NCBI RefSeq assembly: GCF_036370855.1
Contig: NW_026991472.1
Coordinates: 1-64,000, forward strand
Direction: 5' to 3'
Origin: Dromaius novaehollandiae
Taxonomy: Eukaryota; Chordata; Aves; Casuariiformes; Dromaiidae
Length of the DNA: 64,000 bases
This document shows positions 37,026 to 48,442 of this stretch, one piece after another; the stretch's first letter is position 1; each line of letters opens with the position of its first letter. A program made the translations under genes and the position numbers. Under the pieces are notes generated by a model. That model was not told the DNA's origin, made no database searches, and saw nothing but the letters and a program-made list of their open reading frames with translations.

Positions 37026-39073
37026 GCCGCCGGCAGCCATGAACCAGTTCAGCTTCGGGTCGGGCGCGGCGGGAGGCGGCTTCACCTTCGGCGTGCCGAA
37101 GACGGCCGCCGCCACCACGGCCGCGACGGGCTTCTCCTTCTCCACCTCCGCCGCCTCGGGAGGCTTCAGCTTCGGCACGGCGGCGCAGACGCCCGCCAGC
37201 AGCCAGCCGGCCGGGCTCTTCTCCCTCAGCACGCCGGCCAGCACCGCGCAGCCCGCCGGCTTCAGCTTCGGCACGCAGCCCGCCGCCACGGCGGCGCCGG
37301 CCGGGGCCGTGTTCTCGCTGGGGTGAGTCCCGCGGCCCAGCGCCCGCCGCCGCGGGGGGGCGGGGGGGGAGGTGGCGGCGCTGCCGAGCGGCCTGCTGCT
37401 TTGGAGGCGCCTGGGAAAGTACCTCAGAACAGAGCGAGGCCGCTGCTGTTGCGGGGTGAACCTGTGCTGCAGTGCAGCACATCCGTAGGTGTTTACTGGG
37501 GCCTGTTCTTTCTCTCCATTCACTTTTCCACGGGCTATCAAGACCAGTCAATCCTGTGACTTATTCCACTGCTGAAAGTTGTATGTTTATGCTGCTGCTT
37601 TGGAGACATGAGTCCATGCTGGTTAAGAAAAAGGAGAATTTGAGCTTTTGCATGGTGCGCCTGTTCTGTTGTGATTAAAACTTGGGGTGCTCAGAATCTG
37701 TCCTTTCCCAAGCAGGACTTCAGTCCTTTTAAGACACTGTAAACCCTGGAATGGGAATTGGTAGAATCATTTGTCTTTCCAGATAGTCCCACTTCTGAAG
37801 TGGAAAAATGTGATGAAACAGCCCAGGGAAATCCTGCTTGCTCTGCTTTTGCCCGAGCAGTGCTCCTCAGGTCATGTTAGTAAGGTAGAATGAAGGTTAC
37901 CAAGAACCAGCATCTTATTGATAGCAATGGAAAAGAGGTGTTAGGCAGGTGCGAGCTGTAGTTTTACTTTGTCATCTGCCTTGTGGCTGGGAAAGGGGAG
38001 AGACTGGAGCTGGTAAGTAATTGAGGTTATTGGCATTTTTGCTTTTCAGTTTTACTTTACAGAATAGTGCTATTTCTGAGGGTCCCTGGGGCAGTTATAC
38101 TAGTGGAAAATCATACGAAAGAATGGCTTCACTTTTTCAAAAAATACACTCTTTCCTTCTTAGCTTATGTTCTTTCCTTCTTTCTTCCAAATATGCAGCT
38201 GCTGCTCAGGAAGGCCTTTTGTCATCATCGTACTGTTTTTGTTTGTTAAATTTAAAATAACTTTTCCACCCGAGAATGGTGGAAAGGGAGTTGGATGGAG
38301 GCTAGCAGTGGGAAGGTAGCTGGAAGAAAGTCTTGTGTTAGTTTGAAGCAGAGGAGGTGACAAGGATGTGTAAGGTCTGAGAGAAGAAACTTATTCTGAA
38401 ACATTCATGGTGATGTAAATACCTTGGTGGGAGGAGGTAATTAAGGAGGAGTCAGTAAAAGTGGACTTGGTGGAGTCTGTATGACAGGAATTGTAGTGCG
38501 ATCTGTGTCAAAACTGGGCTGCGGTTAGCTTGAAGTAGGAACCTGAAGTGCACATCTCTGAAATTAAGATGTTCTCTGCTGTCAGTAAATACTTTGTAAG
38601 AAAGCTGATTCTTAGTAGTTCACTGGATATATGTCTCAGATTACCTTACTTTTTTTTTTTTTTTTTTTTTTTTTCCCTAGGGGAAAGGCACCCAAATTAC
38701 ACTTGGGAGGCAGTAGCACAACTCAAGCTGCAGGTATCACAGGAGGCTTTGGGTTCGGCGGCTCTGTACCGGCTAGTGCGCCCTCAAGGCAAGCAGCAGC
38801 CCCCTCTGGCTTTGTTTTTGGCTCTGCTGGTACCACCGCCACTACCACTCGGTCTGGGACAACTGGAGGGTTTACTTTTTCCAGTGGTAGTGCAACCCAG
38901 GCAGCAACACCCAGCTTCAGTATCAGCACCGTAAGCAGTGCGGCCCCGCAAGCAGCGCCCGCGGGGTTGACCTTTGGAGCAGCGCCTGCTGCCGCTGCCA
39001 CCGCTGCTGCCACCCTAGGAGCAACAAACAACACAGCCAGCAACTGCCTTCAGCCTTGGGGGACAGTGCTCAG
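37026..39073 (+). pseudogene. NUP62CL: NUP62/NUP62CL-type nucleoporin, 5' fragment (FG-repeat exons only), copy 1
   Basis: NUP62-family proteins line the nuclear pore channel: an N-terminal FG-repeat part binds transport receptors and a C-terminal coiled coil anchors them with NUP54 and NUP58. The first coding exon is 37026-37322 with ATG at 37039 and begins MNQFSFGSGAAGGGFTFG; the second is 38681-39073. Phases agree (2 then 2). Together they give about 225 residues full of GFSFG/GFTFG/GFVFG repeats, plus VFSLGGKAPKLHL, which matches the NUP62 GFSLG-x-x-x-SKLNL region. The coiled-coil exons are absent before the unit ends at 39969, so the gene is cut by the duplication. The adjacent DNAAF6 and head-to-head order favour NUP62CL over NUP62. 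An intact gene may exist beyond the last unit. Confidence 0.8.
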
Positions 39074-39237
39074 GTGAGTGCCTGGGCTGGGAATGTGGGC
39101 TGTAATTGGGAAGCCTGCCGACATGGAGGGCACCTGGGGGTGGTGTGTGAAGTTCTGAAGCCTCCTTCAGCTTTTGCTGGTGTGAAGTGAAACTCGTGGT
39201 CGTAATACATGCTTTCTTTTTTTCCCTATTTATCCAG

Positions 39238-39373
39238 GGTCTCTAGTTACAGACACAAAAGTGCACCCATTAGGGCCCAAGCGGATATGCATGTATCCGT
39301 TTGTTTCTTAACATTACAGCAATTGGCAGAACTTGTATGTGTGTCTGAATTAGTGAGTTTGCCACCTGGCTAG
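39238..39373 (+). other. Possible alternative last exon of the truncated NUP62CL-type gene, copy 1
   Basis: A strong pyrimidine tract and CAG acceptor precede 39238. Joined to the exon ending at 39073 (phase 2), the frame stays open for about 44 codons to TAG near 39371-39373. Copy 2 keeps the same frame open at 60240 onward, with two changes. No homology supports it, so it may be chance. Confidence 0.25.
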
Positions 39374-39959
39374 GTCAGTCTGAAGCAAAGCATCTGTTTA
39401 TGTGGGGAAGTTTCTCAGAACAGCATCTCTTGGCTTAGCTGTTTCTTGTGATATTTGAGCTTAATGCTGAGATGAAGTAGCCTGTAGTCTTGCCTCCTTA
39501 CATTCTGAATGGCCAGTCTTTATTTTGTGACTGTGTATGTGTGAATTTGAAACCGGAGGTGATAAAGGAAGACAAGTACAGTGTAAAATGGCCCAGAAGG
39601 CAAGTGACTGCCGAGATAACAGTGGGATGCTCTCGTGTTTGAATGTGCCTTGCAGGATTTTGAATGGCTTTGCTGTCAGTACTTTTTGGGCTGGTGGGGG
39701 TGGGGGTCTTCATCATTAGGGATGGGGATTCCTAAGCTGAGTGGTGTTTGAGAAGTATTACTGAAGGGGTTTGGAGGCTGAGGCTGAAATAATTCTGCCA
39801 CTGAAGAGAAGTGTCAGAGTTGCATTTGAAGTGCTTGGAGAGTGTCTTTGGTGGATTTGGGGTGGGGGTATAGAGGCAGGGATGGGAGTGGTGAGGAAGG
39901 GGAGTGCCCTGCCCAGGATGCTGAACTGTTGCTGAACCCAGGCAACAAACCTGTTTCAC

Positions 39960-39980
39960 TTTAACAGTGAAACTTGCGGG
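39960..39980. other. Tandem junction, copy 1 to copy 2
   Basis: The NUP62CL-type intron of copy 1 runs directly into AAACTTGCGGGCC, the first bases of copy 2. The same join recurs at 60962-60982. At the left end of copy 1 the same bases are preceded by different, single-copy DNA. Confidence 0.95.
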
Positions 39981-40057
39981 CCTGTTTGAGACAAGGACTA
40001 TATTCCGTAAGCAGGGTGTAGCCTACTCACTGTTTTATCCAAGGTGGTTTTGTTGAC

Positions 40058-40730
40058 TGTGACGCGCCAATAGAGGGGCGTCGGAGATTCTTTCAGATTC
40101 GGGTTAGTTGCACTGAACTCAAGAGATCATCATTTGTCAAGTGTAAGAATTTACTAGAGCTAAGCAGTTACACACATACGACGGACACTGGACAACACTG
40201 AACAACTTACACCAGACCATCTACAAGTCTAACAAAGCTAAAAAGTAAAGAACTGAAAACAGAATGCACATATCAGAGCTCTGTGGTTAAGCCACAGATG
40301 CACGGTACAGTGACCGTTCTCAGCCTTTCCTTGTCCTTATGGACCACCTCTCCAGTACGGTTTTCCCCAGATTGTTCTCAGCATGCTCAAGCTATGCTGG
40401 GATGATTCAGGTTCTCCCTGGCAGTTGCCATCGGGGTGTCCCTGCTGATGGGTGGGTTGCTGGGTGTGCAGGCCAAGTGAGGGTGAGACTGAGTCCACAC
40501 AGAGGTATGTGGCTTTCTTCTGTCCTTCAGAGGCTTAGGGTTTTTCATCCAATCAAACAGTGCCAGACCACGGTTACACAACAGAACCGATGGCCTCAGC
40601 CGGTAACAGGATGGATACCAACAGGGTGGTCAACAGACAACCCAGTTCCACGCTACCCAGAGGCTTACAGGGCGAGTCTGCAGTGTCACTTCTCCTTTGC
40701 TGACTAGGTTTGCTCAGCACTCAGGGGTCA
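40058..40730 (-). mobile_element. Endogenous retrovirus LTR A, copy 2
   Basis: Same element as at 19044-19716, carried within the duplicated unit and almost unchanged (for example, a G-to-A difference near 40383). Confidence 0.7.
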
Positions 40731-41009
40731 CTGGAGGTCCTCCCCAACGATATGCAAAACTTTAGTGCGGTTGGCTATCTGATATACATCAGTAGTAATC
40801 TGATGGAAATGGTTAACATAAAAACAGCAACTGTCATTAGTTAAGGCACACACTGCTCCTTGAGAGGCTAGCAAACAGTCAAGTGTGAAATGATTCTGTA
40901 CAGTAGTTTGGCCAATATTGTGTATGTCTTCATTTAAAAGCGTTAAGGCATCGATGGGTGTGTTTTCTATCACTTCTGTGGTTACAGATTCACTATTGTT
41001 TTTTCCAGG
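40728..41009 (-). pseudogene. Endogenous retroviral env fragment, copy 2
   Basis: Same transmembrane-subunit fragment with the C-x6-CC motif as in copy 1, with the same upstream stop and the same loss of the membrane-spanning part at the LTR border. Confidence 0.8.
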
Positions 41010-41725
41010 TCAACTGCCCTCGCTGGGTAACTGCTTCCATGGCTTGTATATCAGCATTATGGGGCCACAGCCCACACGCTATTTCCAACTGGAGTGCAAG
41101 GATTATACTAAGGTAGCAATACCAGGGAGCACGGCACCCCGAAAATGAATTTTGGAATGTGGCTTTTGCTGCCTTGCCGGGGCAGTGTGTCAGCCCGAGA
41201 GCAAGGGGTGGGGGGGGGGGGGGGGGGTCACAGCCGCCTTCCTTTCTTCGGGGAAAGGAAAGCCCCTGCCTGTCGTGGGGTCTAAAGCAGACGTACCCAT
41301 TTAAACACTCCCTTAACGTGCCTAGTGTTTTCCTGTGGCTACTGTTTTACTGTGGGGAAATGCACGGAGCCAGACAGTCTCCCAGCCTGCTCCTGCGCAT
41401 CCTCCCTAGCTTTCGTCAGGCCCTGCAGAGGCTCGTCTGCACAGCCTGCCCGGCTCCGTGAAAGACCGCCTCCCCGCCAAACGGCGCTCAGGAGAAGCAC
41501 GGCCTACAACAAACAGCCGGTGGCACTGAGGTCACGCCTGTGCAGGGTGACTGGGAAGGAGCTGGCAGGCCGCGCGCACGCTCAGCGGCCCATTGTGAGG
41601 AGCTCCTGACACCTTCACAAGGTCTGCACGCCCGCCGGCGATGTCACAGCACCGCCAGGGCAACCCAGGGCCCCGTTGCCGGGCAGGCCTCATTTGCGCA
41701 CACAGCTTTGGGAGTACCAGCAGAC

Positions 41726-43460
41726 ATGGCTGGCTGCTCTGCCTTGGTGTGCCTTCTCCTGTGTACTCTCCTTGTACACGGGGTCCCCATACCTGGGGAA
41801 AGAGAGGCTTCGGTGCTGTCTGAAGGTACGTACTCCGACGCAAGACCTCCTCTCCCCCACTAACATTGTCTAAGGGTGAATCTCCAGGGGCAAGGCAGCG
41901 CTCCCACGGGCCCCTACCAGCACCTGGGGGCACAGGCAGAATAGGGGGCTCCCTTCCAAAGCTGAGAACACTTGAGGAGGAGCTCTTCTGCAGAGACGCG
42001 GCTTTCCACAGCCTTCTGCGCCGCCCTCCTGCGCTGCCCACCCTGGGCACACACAAGCATCTGCCGAGCCTCGGCCCAGCACAGAAGTGGGTCTCGCTCG
42101 TGACAGCAGGCTCCTGCTTCCCTTTCTCCCAGCGCAGGAAGGAGGGAGAGAGGAGGAGCAAAACGCACCAAAAGGAGCAGGGGGGAGAAGAGAAGAATGG
42201 GGCGTTTTCTCAATGCACGGCACCAAACTAGGATACCACATGGCATCCCGCACGTGCTGGGATGCCACGTCCCCACGGCTGTGATGCGTGTGCCGCTGCG
42301 CTTGGGCTCTTCACGCTTCAGCCCTCCCCTTCCTACCTTTCACCTACCACAGCATGCACGTTTATATTAAACGCTGATCTCTGGCCACTGTTTTGCAGTA
42401 CTCTCCCCCAAGGGTTCTGCAGAGGCTGACCCCAGCCCTCCAAAACGCAGAACTGTTGTCGTCATCGTCGCCAACACTTTGACGCTCGTCATCTTGACGT
42501 TGTTCTTTGCGTTCTGCGTTTGGCTCTACTACCGACTCAAGACCAGGAAAGAAAGGTAATGTTTGAAATTCACACCCCTTGCAAAGTGATACACCTTGCA
42601 CAGCAGCTCCCAATGTGGGCATGGCAACAAGAACAGCACACCTGCAAGGCAGCCATTACACAGCTGCACAAAGTGCTTACCTGAAGCCCACAGGTACTCT
42701 CAAGGCTTCCCAGAAAGCTCCCAGGCCGGCATTTTAACCCTTTCCCTGGCAAATGGAACAGAGCACAAGTTCCCTCCTAGGGAGCGCGCTTCCTTTCAAA
42801 AGGACAACTAAAAATCCTTTACCATACCTCTCGGTACGATTCCTAGGTCTCCAGAGGACGATGCCGAGGCATCCGCTTGCCACTACCGCTGCCACTGCGG
42901 AGAGGTGAGTTCTGTCCTGCCTCCAGGACAAAAAGCTCCATCCGAGCAAGTCCCTTCAAACCTTCCCCTCTTCAAACTCGCACCAACACAAAGCTCATCT
43001 GCTAATGTGTTATTTCCAGCTTCACAGCAGCCTGCAGTGTACCTGCTCCAGGTGTGCTTCTCCGAGCGCAGCAAGCCTAGAGCTCTGCAACATCTGGGGC
43101 AATGAAGACGACAATCCGTATGGCGGCCTTCTCCCATCCCTGCCTCCTACACCGGGCATGGGAGAGTTCAGCAGAAGCTCTTCCAGTGACAGGTAATCGC
43201 CACCACAAAAGCAGAAGACACCTTGCTCAGGCTATGCTGCGCCCCTTTCAAGGGCGGGCTTGCTTTGGGGCCTCTGGGGGCAGCTTAAGGGCGTATTCTC
43301 CTGCTCCCTTTCCCTTGGGGCTGGCCAGTGTGCCCTTCAGAGAGCTACTGCACACAACCCCGGCTTCCATTTCAGTGCCACCACGCAGGAGGAGAACACT
43401 GCAGACGCAGGCGCGCCTGGCACGGGCAGGCTCGAAGCACCAGCCGGCGACAAGGCCTGA
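41726..43460 (+). CDS. Unrecognised small type I membrane protein with Cys/His-rich tail, copy 2
   Basis: Exons 41726-41825, 42399-42555, 42847-42904, 43020-43192 and 43376-43460; all splice sites and the full 190-codon frame are kept. Exon 1 has a silent change. The last exon has four substitutions from copy 1 within 24 bp, one of which changes valine to alanine in the tail; the others are silent. The cysteine cluster and transmembrane segment are unchanged. That two copies keep an intact multi-exon frame supports a real gene, although the copies are too young for this to be strong evidence. Confidence 0.65.
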
Positions 43461-43597
43461 ACGGGTGGCATCTCGGGCTGGGCACCGACACCAGGCCACG
43501 GCACTGTCCCTCCGCCCAGCCTGCCCGCACCGTGCTCCTCCGTCTCGGGCCGGTGCCATCATCGCGCCCGGCCACCTGCACAAGGAGGCCCCTGGGC

Positions 43598-43603
43598 AAT
43601 AAA
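43598..43603 (+). terminator. Poly(A) signal of the membrane-protein gene, copy 2
   Basis: AATAAA at the same distance from the stop codon as in copy 1. Confidence 0.65.
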
Positions 43604-43606
43604 GAC

Positions 43607-44368
43607 GGAGAGGAGGCAGAGCTCACGCAGCGCCAGAGTGGTGTTTCCTTAGAGCAGCTCGCGGGGGCCGGGGGTGGGGGGGATCTCTCCCACCCACAGG
43701 CCTTGGGGCACAGAGCTCCTCCACTCGCACGCGCTCCAGTGCCAACATGGCCGGGCCCGAGGGCTTTGGCCAGGAGCGCTCCTGGGCGAGCGGCAGCGCG
43801 GGGGACGCCGGCTACGAGAGCCCCTCACAGCCCCGCAGGCCGGCAGCCCCGCGCTCGCTCCCCGCGCTTTCACGCTGGCTCCCGGGCACGCCGCACTCGT
43901 GCCCACCCACCAGGGCCGGGAAGCGCTGCCACCCTGCCGGCGGCTCGCGGCCTGTCTGCGCTCCGCGGCTGTGCCGGTGGCACTCTTGAATGGGTTAAAT
44001 CCCACTAACTAGGATTTCTAAATCCAAGTAATGGGGCTTTCCAATGCGGGGCTGCAGAGTGTCCCGGTGGCCAGGCCTCGGGGCCTCGGCAGCAGCCGTG
44101 CGGGCACAGCCGGAGCCCGGCTGCGGCGCCGGGGCTGGAGGCGGCGGGCGCTCTGTCCCGCTGCCCCGTGCAGCAAAGCCCCCTCCCCGCCACAGCCACT
44201 GCCTGCGCCCCAGCGGTGCTCGGGCAGCCTGCTGCCCTCCTCTGCTGCTCCGCGCGCCCTGACAGGCGCAAGTGGTGGCAACTGCTGCAAAGCCCCTTTC
44301 CCGCACAGCTGTGACCTGATTCAGCTCCCAGCAAATCCAGACTCGAAGCCTACCAGCTCCTGCACAAC
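43607..44368. other. GC-rich, CpG-rich stretch without an assigned gene, copy 2
   Basis: Copy of 22590-23351. The 80-codon frame with a good start context recurs at 43747-43989. Nothing else is recognised. Confidence 0.5.
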
Positions 44369-45097
44369 TGTGATGCGCCAACAGGGGAGCAGCTGAGATT
44401 CTGTCAGATTCCTGGGTTAGCGCGCTGAACTTCAGAGATCATCATTTGGCAGGTATAAGAAGTTACATATGACAACACTAAACAATTAACACCAAACCAT
44501 CTACAAGTATAACAAAGCTGAAAAGTAAAGCTAGAAATACAATAGAACTGAAAATAGAATACACATATTAGAGCTCCCTGGTTAAGCCACGGATGCTCAG
44601 TACAGTGACTTTTCTCGGATGCGCGGTACAGTGACCATTCTCACCCTTTCCTTGTACTTACGGGCCACCCCTCCGGTACAGTTTTCCCCAGACTCTTCTC
44701 ACCACGCTCGGGCTGTGCCGGGATGATTCAGGTTCTCCCTGGCGGTCGCCATCAGTGGCGTCCCCGCTGATCGGTGAGTTGTCTGGTCTGCAGGCCAACT
44801 GAGGGCGAGTCTGAGTCCACACAGAGGTAGGTAGCTTACTCTCTTTTATCCTTCCCGGGCTTAGTTCCTTGCCCATTCGAACAGTGCCAGACCACAGTCA
44901 CACAGCAGAACCGACGGCCTCAGCCAATAACAGTGTGGTCAAGAGGCTGGGCAACAGATAACAGTACGCATGTTCAACACCCAACAGTATGCGTACTCAA
45001 CAGATAACCCAGTTCCACGCTACCCAGAGGCTTACAGGGCGAGTCTGCAGTGTCACTTCTCCTTTGCTGACTAGGTTTGCTCAGCACTCAGGGGTCG
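44369..45097 (-). mobile_element. Endogenous retrovirus LTR B, copy 2
   Basis: Same element as at 23352-24080, with a few substitutions, for example near 44523 and near 44899. Confidence 0.65.
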
Positions 45098-47083
45098 CTG
45101 GAGGGCTACAGCAACCCCACAGTGTGGTGACTCCGGCCGTGGTGCACCGGGGTTCCTTAACTCTTGGGGAGCACCCCAGCGCAAACCCCTCTTCCATGGG
45201 CCGCGCCATCCTGAGTCCCACAGTTGCCTGTGTGTCATCATTCCCAAATACTGCCAGATGGCAGTATAGCTGCATACATACATACGTACTTTTTCATCTA
45301 GACACGCACAGACCCACCTGATTCTTCTCTCTTAAACTACGACTATGTACACACCTTATTACTAAGAAAGCCGATGAGGCTGGAAGCCAACACTGGAAAT
45401 GGTGAATTACGACAAGAGATTTTGGCATCATCGGATAGGCATATGGCAGCAATCATTTCCTTGCACAGAGGAAATCTTCATAGAAAGCAATAGTAGTAGA
45501 GTCTTACATACTCAAGTATCAGTCTCTAGATGCACTTGCATGGTTAGATGGATAGGATTTAGAAGGCAAGGTTGCGAAACCTGAACTGAGACAAACTGAA
45601 AAGTGGACAAATAAAGAAATACACCTGACACTAAATATTTAGTAACAGTTTTGAAGGTGCTCTGAAACTGGATGTCTTGGGGAAAGAAAAATCCGACCTG
45701 TGATGAGCTGTGTTGCTGCACTTCCGCCTGGTGGCAAAGAATTCACAATACAGAATTGAAAAAAACATTGCCTTAAAAATGTCCTCACACTCTTGGTATG
45801 TTAGAATGAGCAACTATTTTCAATTAAATATTTAATATTTAAACTCAGGAATGAGATGTTTGGAAATCAGGACATTGAGATTAGACTGAACAGTTCTCTT
45901 ACAGCAAGAGGATGTTTTCCTGAAACTCGCATGGGAGTTTCTGTCATTTGAATGACCCTTTGGACAGATGTTTAGCTGTCAAGGTGATGTCGTGAAACAA
46001 TTTGCAGACTGGGTTTTGATTATTGTTTGTCGGCGTCGAATCTGAAAGAGCCTGCCTATCGTTCAAAGCTCCGTTTTATTCAACTTTTGGCCTTTCTTCT
46101 GAGGGCTTTTTCTGGGCTAGTGACACTGGACGTTGCAGTCTTCCTGCCTTGATTAATTCAGCCCTGCTGGCCACGTCTATTGGGGAGACCTGTGTGCAAC
46201 GTTTTCTCTCTTGTATAGTTTACTTTGGGGAAGAAAATGCTGCTGTAGAAATAGTGTCAAAATGATCCTAGTATAGCTGTGCCCTCGGGGTTGATTTGAT
46301 GTTTCTCTGCACAAAACCCAGTACTTTAAAACAACTGAATCAGTTCTACTTAAACTTTTTCTTTCTTTTTTTTTTTTTTTTTTTTTAGTTAGGTGTTGTA
46401 TAGAAGTAATAACTGAATAGAATTTTTGGAACAATATCTGAAGAGTTTCAATATTTAGTTTTTTGCTAAGCCGCTGGAGAACAAGCATGTGTATGTGTTA
46501 GGTAAACAAAACTTTCTGGATCTACTCAAACCTGAAGGAAACCATTGCCAGAAATTAAAATGAGGTATCCAGGGACTTGCAATGTGATACCGAGCCTTTC
46601 AGCTCTTCTATTCTTTCCTGTCTGACAACTGTTTCTACAGTAAGCGTCTGTAAAAGAAATGACATTAAGAAGAAGGGATAAGGGATAATATTGTCTGCAG
46701 TCATCTGAGGATTCCTGCTGAGATCAATAAAGAGAAGAGGAGCCAGTGCTGATGAAGAAAAAGATTTGAAAAACTTCCATAAATGTTGGCCTTAAAGGGA
46801 TTTTTGCAACTAGGAAAAAGGCTGGTTTAAGGTGACCGTGGAGTTGTTCTGGAATGAGGTGATACCCATTCTCTAGTCATGATATCAAATACTGCTCAGG
46901 AATGGCAAAGAACCTCCCTGAACCCTCTTTTCTTGCTCTATCTTCAGTGCCCCGTGGGAATGCAGGGCACCACTGGACAAGGGGTGCTGCTGCCGCCAAC
47001 TACTGCACAAATGCATTTTGTGTCCTCAGGCGTTAGGAACAAGAACAGTGGTGCAATGCCCACTGTTCAAGTCTCAGGTACAT

Positions 47084-47118
<35 letters not shown>

Positions 47119-47772
47119 AGAAAAAATCCTGCTTGACCTGGAAGACTCGAGGGGGACATGATGTGCAGCTCAGGCTGAGGCCACAGCAAGCCTCTCTTCT
47201 GGGTGTTTGTTTTACGCTGCTCTCCCTCTCCTCCTGGGATTTTGGTGTGCGAAGGAATTTGGCCTAGTCTTCAGTGCTTTAAGCAAGAATGATCTAGGAT
47301 TTGGTAGATGTATCAGAAAAAATCCCCAGAAGTGAAACTAAAGCCACTGTGTGGACAAGATCTGCAAAGGCACCTGGTCCTTTCCTGCCCTCATTTTTAC
47401 TGGCACTGGCGGACTATCAAGAGGCCTCGAAGATCTTGGATAAGCATACTTAAAGCATCAAAGCACAAGCCCTGCTTGTCCTTTCTACTTTGATCATTGA
47501 GCAGATATCTATTTGCTTCCTGTATGACTGACAAAATGTTAAATGAATGTATTAGCCCAGCAGCTAGTAAAAGAGAATCTTTATTACCCACCTGTGTGGC
47601 TCTAGATTAGACCTGAAGGCCATAGAAAAGCTTCTGCCATGCTTCAGCCATTTAAGAAAATGATGCTTTGTTATTCCAAGTTCTCTTATCTCACTTCTAG
47701 AAAGTCTCTCAGAACATACTGCAGAGAAGGGAGAGTTGAAGCTAACTAGAACAGTTCATTAGAACACACACT
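45098..47772. other. No gene recognised (copy 2 spacer)
   Basis: Copy of the spacer at 24081-26756. The A run near 47089-47115 is one base different in length. Confidence 0.6.
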
Positions 47773-47778
47773 TTTATT
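47773..47778 (-). terminator. DNAAF6: Candidate poly(A) signal of DNAAF6, copy 2
   Basis: AATAAA on the - strand at the same place as in copy 1, about 665 bp past the stop codon. Confidence 0.55.
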
Positions 47779-48442
47779 AATTAAGAAAGATCAGAAGAAT
47801 AGCTGGAGGGATAGCAGGTGAATAGATGACACTGAACCACACATTGCCAAAAATCGTTCAAAAGAGCTGAGCTGTTCAACAGTCTAACTATAGCAGGGTA
47901 TCTTCTTCTGCCAGTGTAAAGGAGACTCAGGTGTGGAAATGGAGCCCTGGAAAGTGTAGAGCTCCTCACCTAAGAGTAGCTAAAAGTGAGTTCTGAACTG
48001 GCCTTGTTCTCAGCTTCTCTAATAGGAGGCCAAGCAGGAATATTATCACTTGCAATCTGGCAATAGTAACTAAGAAACACAGTCATGGGCCAGAGCCTCA
48101 TTGTGCTACTTATCAGACACAGCCACTGAAAGACTTTTCCTGGCTTACAGAATTTGTGATCTCCAATTGCCTGATTCACAGGCCTGTATCAGACTGAAGG
48201 AGGCGGAACGTTAACTAGAGCAGCGCAAGAGCTGGACAGCCCCAGCCTACAGATTCTATGGGTGTTCTAAATACATCTTTTCCTTTCTCTTTCGTTCCTC
48301 CTAACTCATTTAATTTCTCCAGGGATTTTCCCCCTGGACTGTTCAAGGGGAACAATCTACTGTTTGATGACCAGTTAGATCCTGAGAAGACTTCAAAAGT
48401 TCAGGGGTCACTTTTTGAAAATTTTCCCCACTTCTCTATCCA

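Larger units (their letters stand above)
18956..39969. repeat. Tandem segmental duplication, copy 1 (21014 bp)
   Basis: Sequence from 18956 recurs at 39970 and again at 60972 in the same orientation. The unit carries an LTR/env remnant, a membrane-protein gene, a second LTR, a full DNAAF6 gene and the 5' end of a NUP62CL-type gene. Its left edge joins single-copy DNA; its right edge joins copy 2. The first bases of copy 1 differ slightly from copies 2 and 3 (for example, around 18969-18999), which match each other there. Confidence 0.97.

Noticed and set aside
36250-37326. 358-codon + open frame running through the CpG island into NUP62CL exon 1
   Set aside because: Only the part from 37039 matches the NUP62 family. 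The upstream part is GC-rich promoter and intron DNA with a clear donor after 36846 and an acceptor before 37026.
36873-37541. Long - strand open frames over NUP62CL exon 1
   Set aside because: Antisense shadows of a GC-rich FG-repeat exon.
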